A stretch of 64,000 nt of DNA from contig NZ_JPVQ01000001.1 in assembly GCF_000772965.1 (NCBI RefSeq), positions 62,001-126,000 on the forward strand, read 5' to 3'. Of this stretch, positions 1 through 8,532 are shown one piece after another (positions within the stretch are counted from its first letter, which is position 1; each line of letters starts with the position of its first letter). Source of the DNA: Ureibacillus massiliensis 4400831 = CIP 108448 = CCUG 49529 (GTDB taxonomy: Bacteria; Bacillota; Bacilli; Bacillales_A; Planococcaceae). The position numbers and the translations under genes are program-made. Below the pieces are notes generated by a model, which saw nothing but the letters and a program-made list of their open reading frames with translations, was not told where the DNA came from and searched no databases.

Positions 1-152
1 ATAATCAGCTGTACATACTAGACGAACCGTTATTTTGTCGACCTTCACCAAAACTATTAATGGGTTTAAGTAAAATCGCTAGTATCCTTCACCCACAAAT
101 ATATCCATCATTTAATGAAAGTAAAGATCCGTTGTTAGAAACTTTAATATGA
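1..152 (+). CDS. C-terminal end of an unidentified protein (partial)
   Basis: An open frame runs in from the left edge (first full codon at position 3) and ends at TGA 150-152, giving 49 residues. It contains LYILDEPLF, which looks like a Walker B strand, but Walker A and signature motifs lie outside the window. A bidirectional terminator follows about 60 bases later, as expected after a real gene. I do not recognise the family. The ATPase idea is only a guess from the LDEP string. Confidence 0.45.
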   Translation, partial: NQLYILDEPLFCRPSPKLLMGLSKIASILHPQIYPSFNESKDPLLETLI

Positions 153-214
153 TCAGCTTATCTTTCAGTCTAGTGAGTTAGTTCGAAACTACAGGAATAC
201 ATTTACTAAAGAAA

Positions 215-249
215 AAGAAGCTATTTTAAAATTCAAAATGGCTTCTTTA
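215..249. terminator. bidirectional terminator between the edge gene and the thi operon
   Basis: The arms AAGAAGCTATTTT and AAAATGGCTTCTT form a 13-bp stem with a G-U pair. A-rich and T-rich flanks lie on either side. It sits between convergent coding regions. Confidence 0.7.
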
Positions 250-288
250 TGTATTGAATAAATATTTTTCAAGAGTAGAAGAAATCTA

Positions 289-1059
289 TCAAATACGATA
301 AAATCCTTTTGTATTTTCGTAGAGAATTCTTTCAGTCTTTTCAAAAGTTAAGTCTTTTAACTGTGCAATTTTTTTAATAGAATGCTTCATCATTTTTGGA
401 GCTGTCATTTGTCCTTCAAAAGGTCCTTCGAACGGCCAAGGACCATCCGTCTCTATCATTATTTGTGTAATAGGGTATAAACGAACGAGCTGCTGAATTT
501 CCTTTTCATATAATACGTCGGGTGTGATTGAAATAAAATACCCTTTTTCCATCATCCGTCGAGTAACCGAATCATCTCCCTTAAACCAATGAAAATGAGC
601 ATTTTTTATGTCGTGCTTTTCAAGTAAATCACATGCAATTAAAGCATCTTCATAGACTGCATGAAGGACAATCGGTTTGTTCCATTTTGCTGCAAATGCC
701 ATAAATTGATCTAGTAACTGTACATAAGGCCCATAATCAAAAGGGGAGTCACTTTCCAAGCGTTTATAATAAGGTAATCCAACTTCACCAACAGCAACCA
801 TTTCATCTACATGACCTTCCATCCAGTCAAGTAGCTTAGTTACTTCATCATCGGAAGGGATATCTTGTTCTGGATGAAAGCCATAGGCGGGCTTTATACG
901 TGAATCCTCTAATGAGTATCTGTGATTTTTTAAACAGGATTCCAAATTAAAAGAAACGGAAATTAAAGCATCCACCTGATGTTTTGAAAGGTCATCTAAG
1001 ATCGCCTTTTGCTGTAGTGGATGATAATGATCAAGATGAATATGTGCATCAATCATCAT
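289..1059 (-). CDS. TatD-family metal-dependent hydrolase
   Basis: The 256-residue protein has the TatD metallohydrolase layout: N-terminal metal-binding DAHIHLDHY, a GEVGLPYY segment with the glutamate ligand, LHAVYEDA, HFHWFKGD, and a C-terminal ETDGPWPF aspartate. Family members are TIM-barrel metal-dependent nucleases or amidohydrolases in the cytosol. The ATG overlaps the stop of the upstream ABC ATPase gene by 4 nt (ATGA), so it is translationally coupled as the last gene of the TPP-riboswitch operon. That position suggests a role linked to thiamine-precursor salvage, possibly hydrolysis of an imported pyrimidine precursor. This is inference; a general TatD housekeeping role is equally possible. 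Confidence 0.85.
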   Translation of the reverse strand: MMIDAHIHLDHYHPLQQKAILDDLSKHQVDALISVSFNLESCLKNHRYSLEDSRIKPAYGFHPEQDIPSDDEVTKLLDWMEGHVDEMVAVGEVGLPYYKRLESDSPFDYGPYVQLLDQFMAFAAKWNKPIVLHAVYEDALIACDLLEKHDIKNAHFHWFKGDDSVTRRMMEKGYFISITPDVLYEKEIQQLVRLYPITQIMIETDGPWPFEGPFEGQMTAPKMMKHSIKKIAQLKDLTFEKTERILYENTKGFYRI

Positions 1060-1796
1060 ACTTCAATTTCCTCCTTAATCGTTTGGAATATCTTTTGCTT
1101 CATTGTGAAAAACTCATTTGATTCTAACAAGCTTTCGTTTCTTGGTCTTGCAAAAGGAACTTTTATTTCAGCCTTCACCCTAGCTGGGCGCTTTGATAAT
1201 ATATAAATTCGATCCGCTAAAAATAAAGCCTCTTCAATACTGTGGGTTATAAACAATACAGATTTACGATTTTCTTCCCAAACTGATAGAAGCCATTTTT
1301 GCATTTTCAGTCTTGTAAATTCATCTAGTGCCGAAAAGGGCTCATCTAAACAGAGAATGCTTTGTTTACTTAATAATGCTCGTATAAAGGAAACCCGTTG
1401 CTTCATCCCACCAGATAACTCAATCGGATAGGAGTTCTCAAACTCATCTAATCCAACCTTTTCAAGCCACCTTTTTGCTTCCTTATAATTTGGCTTCCCA
1501 TTTATCTCAGCAGCCAGTACAACATTTTCTAAAACAGTACGCCATGGAAAGAGGGAAGGCTGTTGTGGCATATAGCTAATAAAGCCTTTCTTTCCATTGA
1601 TAACTTCTCCATTTAAAGAAATGGTTCCATGATCAGCTAGGAGATTTCCTCCGATTAACTGAAATAGTGTACTTTTTCCGCTTCCAGAAGGTCCAAGAAT
1701 AGCAACAAATTCCCCTTCATCTACTTGCAAATTAATATCCTTCAATACCTGAAGATTCCCAAAGGTTTTATTTAATTCATGAATAGTTAACAACAT
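1056..1796 (-). CDS. thiZ: ABC transporter ATP-binding protein, thiamine-precursor type
   Basis: The 246-residue ATPase has Walker A GPSGSGKST near residue 40, a Q-loop (YMPQQPSLFPW), signature LSGGMKQR and Walker B ILCLDEPFSALD, then the H-loop FITHS. It belongs to the nitrate/taurine/thiamine-precursor (SsuB/ThiZ) subfamily. I start it at ATG 1796, preceded by GGAGGC, rather than at an in-frame ATG 60 bases upstream inside the permease gene. One base separates it from the permease stop. With ThiX and ThiY it should form an importer for a formylaminopyrimidine-like thiamine precursor. The family is clear; the substrate is inferred from the riboswitch and the binding protein. Confidence 0.9.
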   Translation of the reverse strand: MLLTIHELNKTFGNLQVLKDINLQVDEGEFVAILGPSGSGKSTLFQLIGGNLLADHGTISLNGEVINGKKGFISYMPQQPSLFPWRTVLENVVLAAEINGKPNYKEAKRWLEKVGLDEFENSYPIELSGGMKQRVSFIRALLSKQSILCLDEPFSALDEFTRLKMQKWLLSVWEENRKSVLFITHSIEEALFLADRIYILSKRPARVKAEIKVPFARPRNESLLESNEFFTMKQKIFQTIKEEIEV

Positions 1797-1797
1797 G

Positions 1798-2556
1798 TTA
1801 CACAGCCTCCTTTCTGCCTTTGACGACCATTTTTTCGATGAATCGGATGAGTCCAAATAATAGTAAGCTTAACAACATAATAAAGAAAATCGCGACAAAT
1901 ACACGATCGATTCGGAAAGAGGATTGTGCAAGGGTCATATATACCCCGATACCTGATTTTGCACCAAGCCATTCCGATATAACAGTCCCCATCACGCTGT
2001 ATGTTGCGGCGATTTTCAGTCCTGAAAATAGAGAGGGGAGGGCATGAGGAAACTCAAGCTTCCAAAAAATTTGATTGCGTCTTGCGCCAACCATTTGCAT
2101 GTAATGCTTTAGTTCTGGAGCGGTTTGTCTAAATCCGTCCATACTTGCTATTACAATAGGGAAAAAACATACTAAGCTAATAATAATTAACTTTGGTAAA
2201 ATCCCAAAACCAAACCAAATGATTAGAAGGGGAGCAAGAACGATAGTTGGTATATTTTGAGATAAAATTAATAACGGATACAACACTTCATTTACTTTCG
2301 GTAAACGATAAAGAATGATGGAAATAATAAGACCAATACTACAGCCGATGAAAAGACCTAACATTGCTAAATAAATGGTTGAAAGTAAATGACCATAAAA
2401 ATTATCAAAACCAATCATTGCTTCTTTGAATACATCACTAGGAGCAGGTAATAGCCACATTGGTGTTTGTGTAATCCGAACAAGTACTTCCCAAAGGATG
2501 AATAAAAAGAGGAGGAAAAGAAAAGACCTTCCTCCTCGTTTCCATGAGCCTTTCAT
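1798..2556 (-). CDS. thiX: ABC transporter permease, thiamine-precursor type
   Basis: The 252-residue protein has about six hydrophobic helices. It carries the BPD_transp_1 EAA-type loop near residue 150 (ELKHYMQMVGARRNQIFWKLEFPHALPSLFSG is spread over that loop; the key pattern is GA...F..P.ALP). It is the membrane subunit paired with the ATPase just downstream. Its ATG overlaps the stop of the thiamine-binding gene by one base (TAATG), showing translational coupling. It resembles SsuC/ThiX permeases. The substrate is inferred from the TPP riboswitch at the head of the operon and from the Thi5/NMT1-type binding protein. Confidence 0.88.
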   Translation of the reverse strand: MKGSWKRGGRSFLFLLFLFILWEVLVRITQTPMWLLPAPSDVFKEAMIGFDNFYGHLLSTIYLAMLGLFIGCSIGLIISIILYRLPKVNEVLYPLLILSQNIPTIVLAPLLIIWFGFGILPKLIIISLVCFFPIVIASMDGFRQTAPELKHYMQMVGARRNQIFWKLEFPHALPSLFSGLKIAATYSVMGTVISEWLGAKSGIGVYMTLAQSSFRIDRVFVAIFFIMLLSLLLFGLIRFIEKMVVKGRKEAV

Positions 2557-2846
2557 TAACGATATTTCTCCGTCAATTTATCCATTGAAACACCATCAGG
2601 GTTAAAGGATATTTTCACTTGGGAAAGTACACCTGGACAACCTAATTCAATCATCTTTTCGTTCATTTTTTCGATAATCGAAAGTAACTCTGGAAGATTA
2701 CCCTCCATCGTTGTTTCTAATGGATTAACTTGATATTTTACGCCTGAAGTGTCGATTACCGCAATCGCTTCGTCAACGTATGGAATGACACTTTCGCCAT
2801 TATTTGTTTTAGGGATGATTTGTATACTAACTAATGCATTTGCCAT
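2556..2846 (-). CDS. MTH1187-family thiamine-binding protein
   Basis: This 96-residue protein is a single small ferredoxin-like domain of the MTH1187/YkoF (DUF77) family. The opening ALVSIQIIP, the middle VNPLETTMEGNLPELLSII and the C-terminal KISFNPD pattern are typical. YkoF has two such domains and binds thiamine or its pyrimidine; this is the one-domain form, which usually assembles into tetramers. It has no signal peptide, so it acts in the cytosol. It lies between thiY (14-base gap) and thiX (1-base overlap). A GGAGCGG ribosome site precedes ATG 2846. It may buffer or sense the imported thiamine moiety, which is inference. Confidence 0.85.
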   Translation of the reverse strand: MANALVSIQIIPKTNNGESVIPYVDEAIAVIDTSGVKYQVNPLETTMEGNLPELLSIIEKMNEKMIELGCPGVLSQVKISFNPDGVSMDKLTEKYR

Positions 2847-2860
2847 TTGTTATCCGCTCC

Positions 2861-3874
2861 TTATTGAGGTAAAAATTCATTTGTGAATGCTTTTTCTGGA
2901 TCAAATTCGCCTTCTAAAAAGCCATTGTCTTCCATCCAGTTCGCGTAGTTTCGCCACACTTCAAGCTTTTGTTCACCCCATCGAGGTGCATCATCTTGAT
3001 ATTTTGAGCTGAGCCATTTTTGACTCTCTACAACAAGCTCTGCATCAAGCTCAGGTACTGCTGAAGATAAAATACTTGCTGCTTCCTCAGGGTTGTCTAT
3101 CGCAAATTGGTATCCTTTAGACGCAGCAGTAACAAATGCTTTAACGATTTCGGGATTTTCTGAAATCATTTTTTCATTTGTTGCTAGAACTGGTGTATAG
3201 TAATCAAGTTTTTCAGAGTAATCCGTTAAATAAACCATGTTAATCTCTTCTCCACGAAGTTCTGCCTCAATTCCAGTCCAACCATAGAAAACCCAAGCAA
3301 AATCAATACCTTGGTTTGCCATCGTAAAGAAGTCTGCATCTCCCGCATTGATGATTTCTAATTTATTAATGTCAGCATTTTCAACGCTCATTAATGTATC
3401 GATAATTGCTTGTTCAATTGGGGAGCCCCAACCGCCATAGGTTTTACCTTCAAAATCTTTCGGTGAAGTAATATTTAACTCAGCTGGTGAAGCGAATCCA
3501 GAAGTATTATGCTGAATAATTGCAGCGATAGAAACAATAGGTACCCCTTGAGTACGAGCCTGAGTGATTGATTCTTGAACACTCACACCAAAATCTGCAT
3601 TTCCAGAAGCAATTAACTGATCAGCCCCAGCATCACCTGGCATGATAATTTCAACATCTAATCCTTGTTCTTCAAAGTAGCCATTCTCTTTGGCAACATA
3701 AAGACCAGTGTGATTCGTATTTGGTGTCCAATCTAACACAACGGATACTTTCTTCAGTTCTTTTTGAGTACTTGTTTCAGAAACGTTCTCGTTAGAATTG
3801 TTTCCTTCCGATTGTGATTGACAGCCGAAAAGTGCTAGAACTGTCATCAAAAGCAAGATCAATAATTTTTTCAT
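2861..3874 (-). CDS. thiY: thiamine-precursor ABC transporter substrate-binding lipoprotein
   Basis: The 337-residue protein starts with a lipoprotein signal ending LALFGC. A Ser/Asn/Glu-rich linker and an NMT1/Thi5 domain follow. VVLDWTPNTNHTGLYVAKENGYFEEQ is the hallmark opening of ThiY, the binding protein for formylaminopyrimidine (FAMP) thiamine breakdown products. I start at ATG 3874, with CCTCC-complement GGAGG 8 bases upstream, instead of an ATG 15 bases earlier. It is the first gene after the TPP riboswitch, so thiamine pyrophosphate should shut it off. Full length for the family. FAMP as ligand follows from the family, not from any residue I can check here. Confidence 0.9.
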   Translation of the reverse strand: MKKLLILLLMTVLALFGCQSQSEGNNSNENVSETSTQKELKKVSVVLDWTPNTNHTGLYVAKENGYFEEQGLDVEIIMPGDAGADQLIASGNADFGVSVQESITQARTQGVPIVSIAAIIQHNTSGFASPAELNITSPKDFEGKTYGGWGSPIEQAIIDTLMSVENADINKLEIINAGDADFFTMANQGIDFAWVFYGWTGIEAELRGEEINMVYLTDYSEKLDYYTPVLATNEKMISENPEIVKAFVTAASKGYQFAIDNPEEAASILSSAVPELDAELVVESQKWLSSKYQDDAPRWGEQKLEVWRNYANWMEDNGFLEGEFDPEKAFTNEFLPQ

Positions 3875-3953
3875 GTTGTAATCCTCCAATAATATGAACT
3901 AAATCCATACTCGAAGAGAGGTGAGATGCCTGTTGCCCGTTAAAGCGGGAATA

Positions 3954-3985
3954 AAAAAACGTCTAGGATAGGGTATCCCAGACGT
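3954..3985 (-). terminator. riboswitch-controlled terminator of the thi operon
   Basis: On the minus strand CGTCTGGGATA pairs with TATCCTAGACG (one G-U pair), followed by TTTTTTT. It lies between the TPP aptamer and thiY, so it is the likely OFF-state expression platform. Confidence 0.85.
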
Positions 3986-4030
3986 ACACATAAACATTCA
4001 ATTCAAATAGTAATAAATTTGAAAGTCGAT

Positions 4031-4118
4031 GTTCCCTACGCTGGTATTAACCAAATCAGGTTCAAAGGGTTAGTATCTATCGGATACAATCTCAGCTGGC
4101 AAATACCAGCTCCCCCAC
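4031..4118 (-). promoter_or_regulatory. TPP (THI-element) riboswitch
   Basis: Read on the minus strand, the segment begins GGGGGAGCTGGTATTTGCC and continues with the invariant GCTGAGA. It then has the ACCCTTTGAACCTGAT core and ends TAATACCAGCGTAGGGAAC. These are the conserved P2, J2-4, P4 and P5 parts of the thiamine pyrophosphate aptamer. It sits about 155 bases before thiY, with a terminator between. Binding of TPP should favour that terminator and switch off thiamine-precursor uptake. Confidence 0.97.
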
Positions 4119-4345
4119 ATTCTTCTCGATATGAACTTGCAATCTCATTTTAACAATAAATGGGGGAGATTTACAATATGTTTACAATAAAACTTTTAAA
4201 ATAGTAAAGCAAAATCCCTAGCAATTTAACAAATTGAATGTGATTTTTCAAGGAAATGATGGACAAATATGTCAAGAAACTAGTCTAATTGGAAGTTAAT
4301 TTTTATATAATACATCGAACCAAATTTCTCTTTAGGAGGACAGAA

Positions 4346-4819
4346 GTGAAAAAGATTTTAGTTGGAATATTTATTATTTTATTCATGTTCCAAACGTCAA
4401 CCTTTGCTCATTCAACTTTAACGAAATCATCACCAGCTGATGGTCAAATCGCAGGTAACAATTTAAACGAACTAATATTGGAATTTGATACACCAATTGA
4501 AAACACAAGTACAATAACGTTAATAAGTGAAACTGGCGAACAGATTCCAGTTGAAGTTTCGGTGGACAACAATACTATAGTTGGGAAAATCAATGCCCAG
4601 TTGAAGGAAGGAACATATCAAGTAAGCTGGGATATCGTAGGTGAGGATGGACATCCAATCAATGGTACATATTTATTTATGGTCGACGCATCCGAAACAA
4701 CTCAATCTCCATCAGATCAGCTAGAGTCAGATAGTAGGGGATCATTTAACTGGATGGGTGTTGTTCTTGGTGTAATAGTCGTATTAATCATACTGACACT
4801 TTTTACAAAGAAAAGATAA
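4346..4819 (+). CDS. CopC-domain copper-binding protein, membrane anchored
   Basis: I choose GTG 4346, preceded by AGGAGGA, giving 157 residues; an ATG 57 bases upstream lacks a good ribosome site. A signal peptide ends TFAHS, leaving a mature N-terminal histidine as in CopC proteins, where it helps bind Cu(II). The CopC/YobA beta-sandwich follows (STLTKSSPADGQ near the start, EDGHPINGTYLFMV near residue 115). A Ser/Asp-rich linker, one C-terminal membrane helix and KKR close the protein. It should sit outside the membrane, binding copper. No CopD or YcnI partner is adjacent. The family is clear; a role in copper handling is inferred. Confidence 0.85.
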   Translation: MKKILVGIFIILFMFQTSTFAHSTLTKSSPADGQIAGNNLNELILEFDTPIENTSTITLISETGEQIPVEVSVDNNTIVGKINAQLKEGTYQVSWDIVGEDGHPINGTYLFMVDASETTQSPSDQLESDSRGSFNWMGVVLGVIVVLIILTLFTKKR

Positions 4820-4824
4820 AAAGA

Positions 4825-4860
4825 AAAAGAGGTAAGGAATTCTAAACCCGTACCTCTTTT
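4825..4860. terminator. bidirectional terminator between CopC-like gene and the ABC operon
   Basis: AAAAGAGGTA pairs with TACCTCTTTT around a 16-base loop. A-tract and T-tract flanks suit both of the convergent genes. Confidence 0.85.
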
Positions 4861-4871
4861 AAAATGCTAAC

Positions 4872-5384
4872 TTATAATAATTGGTCAACCTCGTCCTTAA
4901 GCTGTTTCGCGTCTAATTCAACTGGAAATTGGAATTCCTTTTCATTAATAAAAACAGCCGGTACCATTTTCACATTTCTCTTTACAGCCTCAGCGACGAT
5001 TTGTAATCCAATATCAATCGTTTCAGGTTCTTCTTTTAAGCCATACTCTTCAACTAGCATTTTCTTTATTGTGTCGCTATCTTTTTCATGCCATTCACTC
5101 TGCTTAGCAAAAAAATCTTTCATTAATTCATAGATTTTCTCTGGGTCTTTATAGTCAAAGAAGCAATTTGCTAATGTACCATACAATAGCATTTCACGTG
5201 GTTTGTCAAAGTGTTTAATGATATATTGCACTTTACCATCTTGAATGTAGGATTTTAATGTTTGATCAGCATTTTCAAAAAAAGTTGCACAATAAGGACA
5301 AGCAAGATTTAGAAAAACTTCGACTTTTACGGGAGCATCAGATGAGCCATAGCTCAAATGTGTATTTTCAACTGTTACCGTCAT
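4872..5384 (-). CDS. DsbA-like thioredoxin-fold protein (CPYC)
   Basis: The 170-residue protein has a Thioredoxin_4/DsbA-like fold with active site CPYC near residue 33 (LNLACPYCATFFENA). A cis-proline-like segment MVPAVFINE lies near residue 145. No signal peptide or membrane anchor is visible, so it is probably cytosolic, unlike BdbD. It starts 15 bases after the stop of the substrate-binding gene and ends at the shared terminator, so it is the last gene of the sulfonate-type ABC operon. It may keep an imported sulfur compound or a partner enzyme reduced. That role is inference. Confidence 0.82.
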   Translation of the reverse strand: MTVTVENTHLSYGSSDAPVKVEVFLNLACPYCATFFENADQTLKSYIQDGKVQYIIKHFDKPREMLLYGTLANCFFDYKDPEKIYELMKDFFAKQSEWHEKDSDTIKKMLVEEYGLKEEPETIDIGLQIVAEAVKRNVKMVPAVFINEKEFQFPVELDAKQLKDEVDQLL

Positions 5385-5399
5385 TTTAAAACCTCCTAT

Positions 5400-6434
5400 T
5401 TATTCAATGTTACTCGGGATAATAGCATCATCAACATTTACAGCATCTTTAACGCTAATTTCATTTTCTAATAAACCTGCTTTAAAGAATGTATCTGCTA
5501 ACTGTTGTTGGCTTGTGATAATAGCATCATCAATTTTTTGTACACCAAATGTACGGCGATTGTTAGCTTGTTGAAGTGGAGCGACATCTAAACCTAATTC
5601 CTTAGCTAAGATTTCAGCAACTTCATCTTTATTTTCATTTGCCCATTGGTCAGCATTTTGTAATTCATCAAGGATGATTTTTGCTACATCAGGTTTTTCA
5701 GTTAATAATTTTTCGGTTGCAAAATAGAATGTACGGTTTTCTGTTAAATCAGAACCACTTACGATTGTCCGTGTTTCGATTGTGTTTTCAACGATTGCTA
5801 AATATGGATCCCATGAACCATAAACATCAAATTCACCTTTAGTGAAAGCAGCTAAGCCTTCAGCAGCATCTTTGTAGAATACGATTTCAACCTCGTCTTG
5901 TGAAATGCCAGCTTGTTCTAATGCAACAAGTAATAAGTAATGTTGGTTACCGCCTCTAGTTACACCGATTTTTTTACCTTTTAAATCCTCAACTGTTTCA
6001 ATATCGGATTCGGCTTTTGCTACTAAAGCAACACCCTCTGGATATGGTGCTTCAGAAGCTACATAGTTTAATGGGTGACCACCAGCTTGCATAAATACCG
6101 CGTTACCATCAGAAGCGTGACCAAAATCTATATTGTCTGTTAGCAATGCTTCAAGTAAAACTGTACCAGTAGGGAATACTTTCCATTCTACTGTATAACC
6201 AGCTTCTTTAAGCGCTGTATCAAGATTACCATGTTCTTTTAAAATGTTAAGTGTATTCCCTTTTTGATAACCAATTCTAATAACACCTTTGTCTGCAGGT
6301 GCAGAACTTTCACCATTAGTAGAGTTGTTTGATGTGGTATCAGTAGATTCATTGTTTGCTGACTCACTGCTTCCACAAGCTGCCAAAATTAATACGAAAA
6401 TCGCAGTAATTAATAATAATAATGTTTTTTTCAT
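5400..6434 (-). CDS. sulfonate/taurine-type ABC substrate-binding lipoprotein
   Basis: The 344-residue protein opens with a lipoprotein signal (LILAACGSS) and a Ser/Thr/Asn linker. An NMT1/SsuA-like periplasmic-binding fold follows: IRIGYQKGNTLNILKEHG, a GVTRGGNQHYLL hinge and YGSWDPYLAIVE. This set is typical of aliphatic sulfonate binding proteins (SsuA). GGGGAAATT lies before ATG 6434. The ATPase gene ends one base upstream in the operon. No sulfonate monooxygenase (SsuD) is in the window, so the substrate could be a sulfonate, taurine or a related sulfur compound. Confidence 0.87.
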   Translation of the reverse strand: MKKTLLLLITAIFVLILAACGSSESANNESTDTTSNNSTNGESSAPADKGVIRIGYQKGNTLNILKEHGNLDTALKEAGYTVEWKVFPTGTVLLEALLTDNIDFGHASDGNAVFMQAGGHPLNYVASEAPYPEGVALVAKAESDIETVEDLKGKKIGVTRGGNQHYLLLVALEQAGISQDEVEIVFYKDAAEGLAAFTKGEFDVYGSWDPYLAIVENTIETRTIVSGSDLTENRTFYFATEKLLTEKPDVAKIILDELQNADQWANENKDEVAEILAKELGLDVAPLQQANNRRTFGVQKIDDAIITSQQQLADTFFKAGLLENEISVKDAVNVDDAIIPSNIE

Positions 6435-6435
6435 T

Positions 6436-7134
6436 CTAATTTCCCCTTAAAATTTGATTCAGTATTTTTTGCTCGTAATAAGTGAATTTTTCATCACGTT
6501 CACGAGGTCTTGGTAAATCAATAATCTCATCTAATTGGATAGACCCTTTGTCGATGACGATAACACGATCTGCAAGTCGAACTGCTTCTGTTACATCATG
6601 GGTAACAAGAAGGGAAGTGAACTTTTGTTGTTGCCATAGGTCTTCGATTAAATTTTGCATTTCAATGCGAGTTAAAGCATCTAGAGCACCAAGAGGTTCA
6701 TCAAAAAGCAATATATCTGGATTGCTCGCTAATGCTCGGGCAAGGGCGATACGTTGTTTTTGACCGCCAGACAATTCATCAGGCCAGTCACCCTGTTTAT
6801 CAATCAATCCTACTTTTTTAAGGGAGGTCTGTGCAACATCATTGCTAACGGCCCCAAGTTCTATATTTTTAATAATACTTTTCCAAGGAATTAAGCGATC
6901 ATCTTGGAACATAATGCGAATTTTTGGATTGTTATTTCCGATGCCAGAAAAGGAAAGGGTACCATTTGTAATTGCTTCAAGCTTAGCAATCACTCTAAGT
7001 AATGTACTTTTCCCACATCCACTACGACCAACAATTGCTGTAAAACTTCCAGGATTAATTGATAGATTAATATTATGTAGGACTTCATTATCCCCATAAC
7101 TTTTACTTACATTCTTTAATTCAAGGCTAAACAT
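6436..7134 (-). CDS. sulfonate/taurine-type ABC transporter ATPase
   Basis: The ATPase has Walker A GRSGCGKST, a Q-loop MFQDDRLIPW, signature LSGGQKQR, Walker B ILLFDEPLGALD and an H-loop LLVTHD. The FQDDRLIPW form is characteristic of SsuB/TauB. I take ATG 7134 (232 residues), where GAGGTG stands at proper distance; a GTG three codons upstream would overlap that ribosome site. It lies between the permease (stop about 25 bases upstream) and the binding protein. It energises uptake with those two proteins. Confidence 0.9.
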   Translation of the reverse strand: MFSLELKNVSKSYGDNEVLHNINLSINPGSFTAIVGRSGCGKSTLLRVIAKLEAITNGTLSFSGIGNNNPKIRIMFQDDRLIPWKSIIKNIELGAVSNDVAQTSLKKVGLIDKQGDWPDELSGGQKQRIALARALASNPDILLFDEPLGALDALTRIEMQNLIEDLWQQQKFTSLLVTHDVTEAVRLADRVIVIDKGSIQLDEIIDLPRPRERDEKFTYYEQKILNQILRGN

Positions 7135-7158
7135 CCGTGACACCTCAATTTCTTCACT

Positions 7159-7959
7159 TTATTTCTTACGAAAAGCTGGATGCCATTTTAATAAGCGATG
7201 TTCAAATAGCTTGGCAATTAAATCAGATAGTTTCCCCAAAATGGCATATAGAACGATTGTTAATACGATAATGTCCATTTGCATGAATTCGCGAGCGCTC
7301 GTTGCCATGAAGCCAATTCCAGCGTCAGTACCAATCGTTTCAGCAACAATTAAAGATACCCACATTACTCCTAATGCATATCGAATCCCTACTAATATAG
7401 AAGGAAGAGCACCAGGTAATATAATATTTGTAAATAATTTCCCTCGGGATAGTCCGTAAACATTTCCCATTTCAATTAGTTTTCTGTCTACATTTTTTAT
7501 TCCATTAAATGTATTGATATAGATTGGGAACATCACGCCAAGGGCAACTAAGAAAATCTTTGCATCCTCGCCAATCCCAAACCATAAAATAACAAGTGGA
7601 ATTAATGCTAGATGGGGGATTGTTCGAATCATTTGAACGGTTGTATCAATAGTTCTTTCAAAGAAAAGAACTGTCCCATTGATTAATCCTAGAATAAATC
7701 CAATCACTCCACCGATGATAAAGCCAATCAAAGCTCTTTGCGTACTAATCAACACATGTGTTTGCAAATCACCTGATTCAGAAAGTCGAATTGCAGCATC
7801 CACTACCTCAAGTGGTGAAGGTAATAATGTGGTTGTAATAATTTTATATTGTACGAGTAATTGCCACAAAATCACTATGAAAATAGGTAAAACCCACGGT
7901 ACGAGACGATTATCATACCATTTTATATCTTTTTTACCTTTATTCAATAAATCACCCAC
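7159..7959 (-). CDS. sulfonate/taurine-type ABC transporter permease
   Basis: The 266-residue protein has about six membrane helices and a cytosolic EAA loop near residues 165-195 (GNVYGLSRGKLFTNIILPGALP in two parts, with G..P.ALP invariant). It is the first gene of the four-gene operon permease-ATPase-binding protein-DsbA-like. It fits SsuC. The 570 bases upstream hold its promoter; I see no riboswitch or clear S-box there. Confidence 0.87.
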   Translation of the reverse strand: MGDLLNKGKKDIKWYDNRLVPWVLPIFIVILWQLLVQYKIITTTLLPSPLEVVDAAIRLSESGDLQTHVLISTQRALIGFIIGGVIGFILGLINGTVLFFERTIDTTVQMIRTIPHLALIPLVILWFGIGEDAKIFLVALGVMFPIYINTFNGIKNVDRKLIEMGNVYGLSRGKLFTNIILPGALPSILVGIRYALGVMWVSLIVAETIGTDAGIGFMATSAREFMQMDIIVLTIVLYAILGKLSDLIAKLFEHRLLKWHPAFRKK

Positions 7960-8532
7960 TTATCATCATAAATAGAAATATTATGTAACAAAATTATTTT
8001 AGCAATCCCTAGTAAAATTGTAAATATTTAATTTCGGTAATATAGATAGGTTTAGTAGGTTTTTATGTAGAAGGAATGTATTTGAATCATAAATCCGTAG
8101 TTATAAAAGGGGAGAAGTATGAAAAATGCACTCATTAACCCCAACAATGATTATCCTCATTAGTATTAGTGTTACTTCGACTTTGACAGGATCGAAAATA
8201 TGCGAATAAAGACAATACAACTGATAATGTAATTTTATCTATTACTACTTCTCTAACAACTAAATTGGATAACAATTGTTTAGGGTTGTGTTATTCAACC
8301 ATATCATTTTACAAGAAAATTATGGTAACATAACACAATAAATCATAACAATGCTTATAAGAATTGTAAACAATATAATCCTATTAAATATATTGTATTA
8401 ATATGAATTAAACCTTTAATAAAATTCATTAATGTTATTAATCTGCAAATACTGATTTTTATTTGTTTGATGTGGAACTTTTTTACAGGCCATTCGTATT
8501 AAGAATAAACAATGATTTCAATGGGGGAATAA
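7960..8532. other. 573-base intergenic region with one doubtful tiny ORF
   Basis: AT-rich sequence between divergent genes. GGGGAG at 8109 precedes two ATGs: one (8119) gives 14 codons, the other (8126-8209) gives a hydrophobic 27-residue peptide MHSLTPTMIILISISVTSTL followed by TGSKICE. Either could be a remnant of a lost membrane protein. I see no structured RNA or repeat. Confidence 0.4.
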
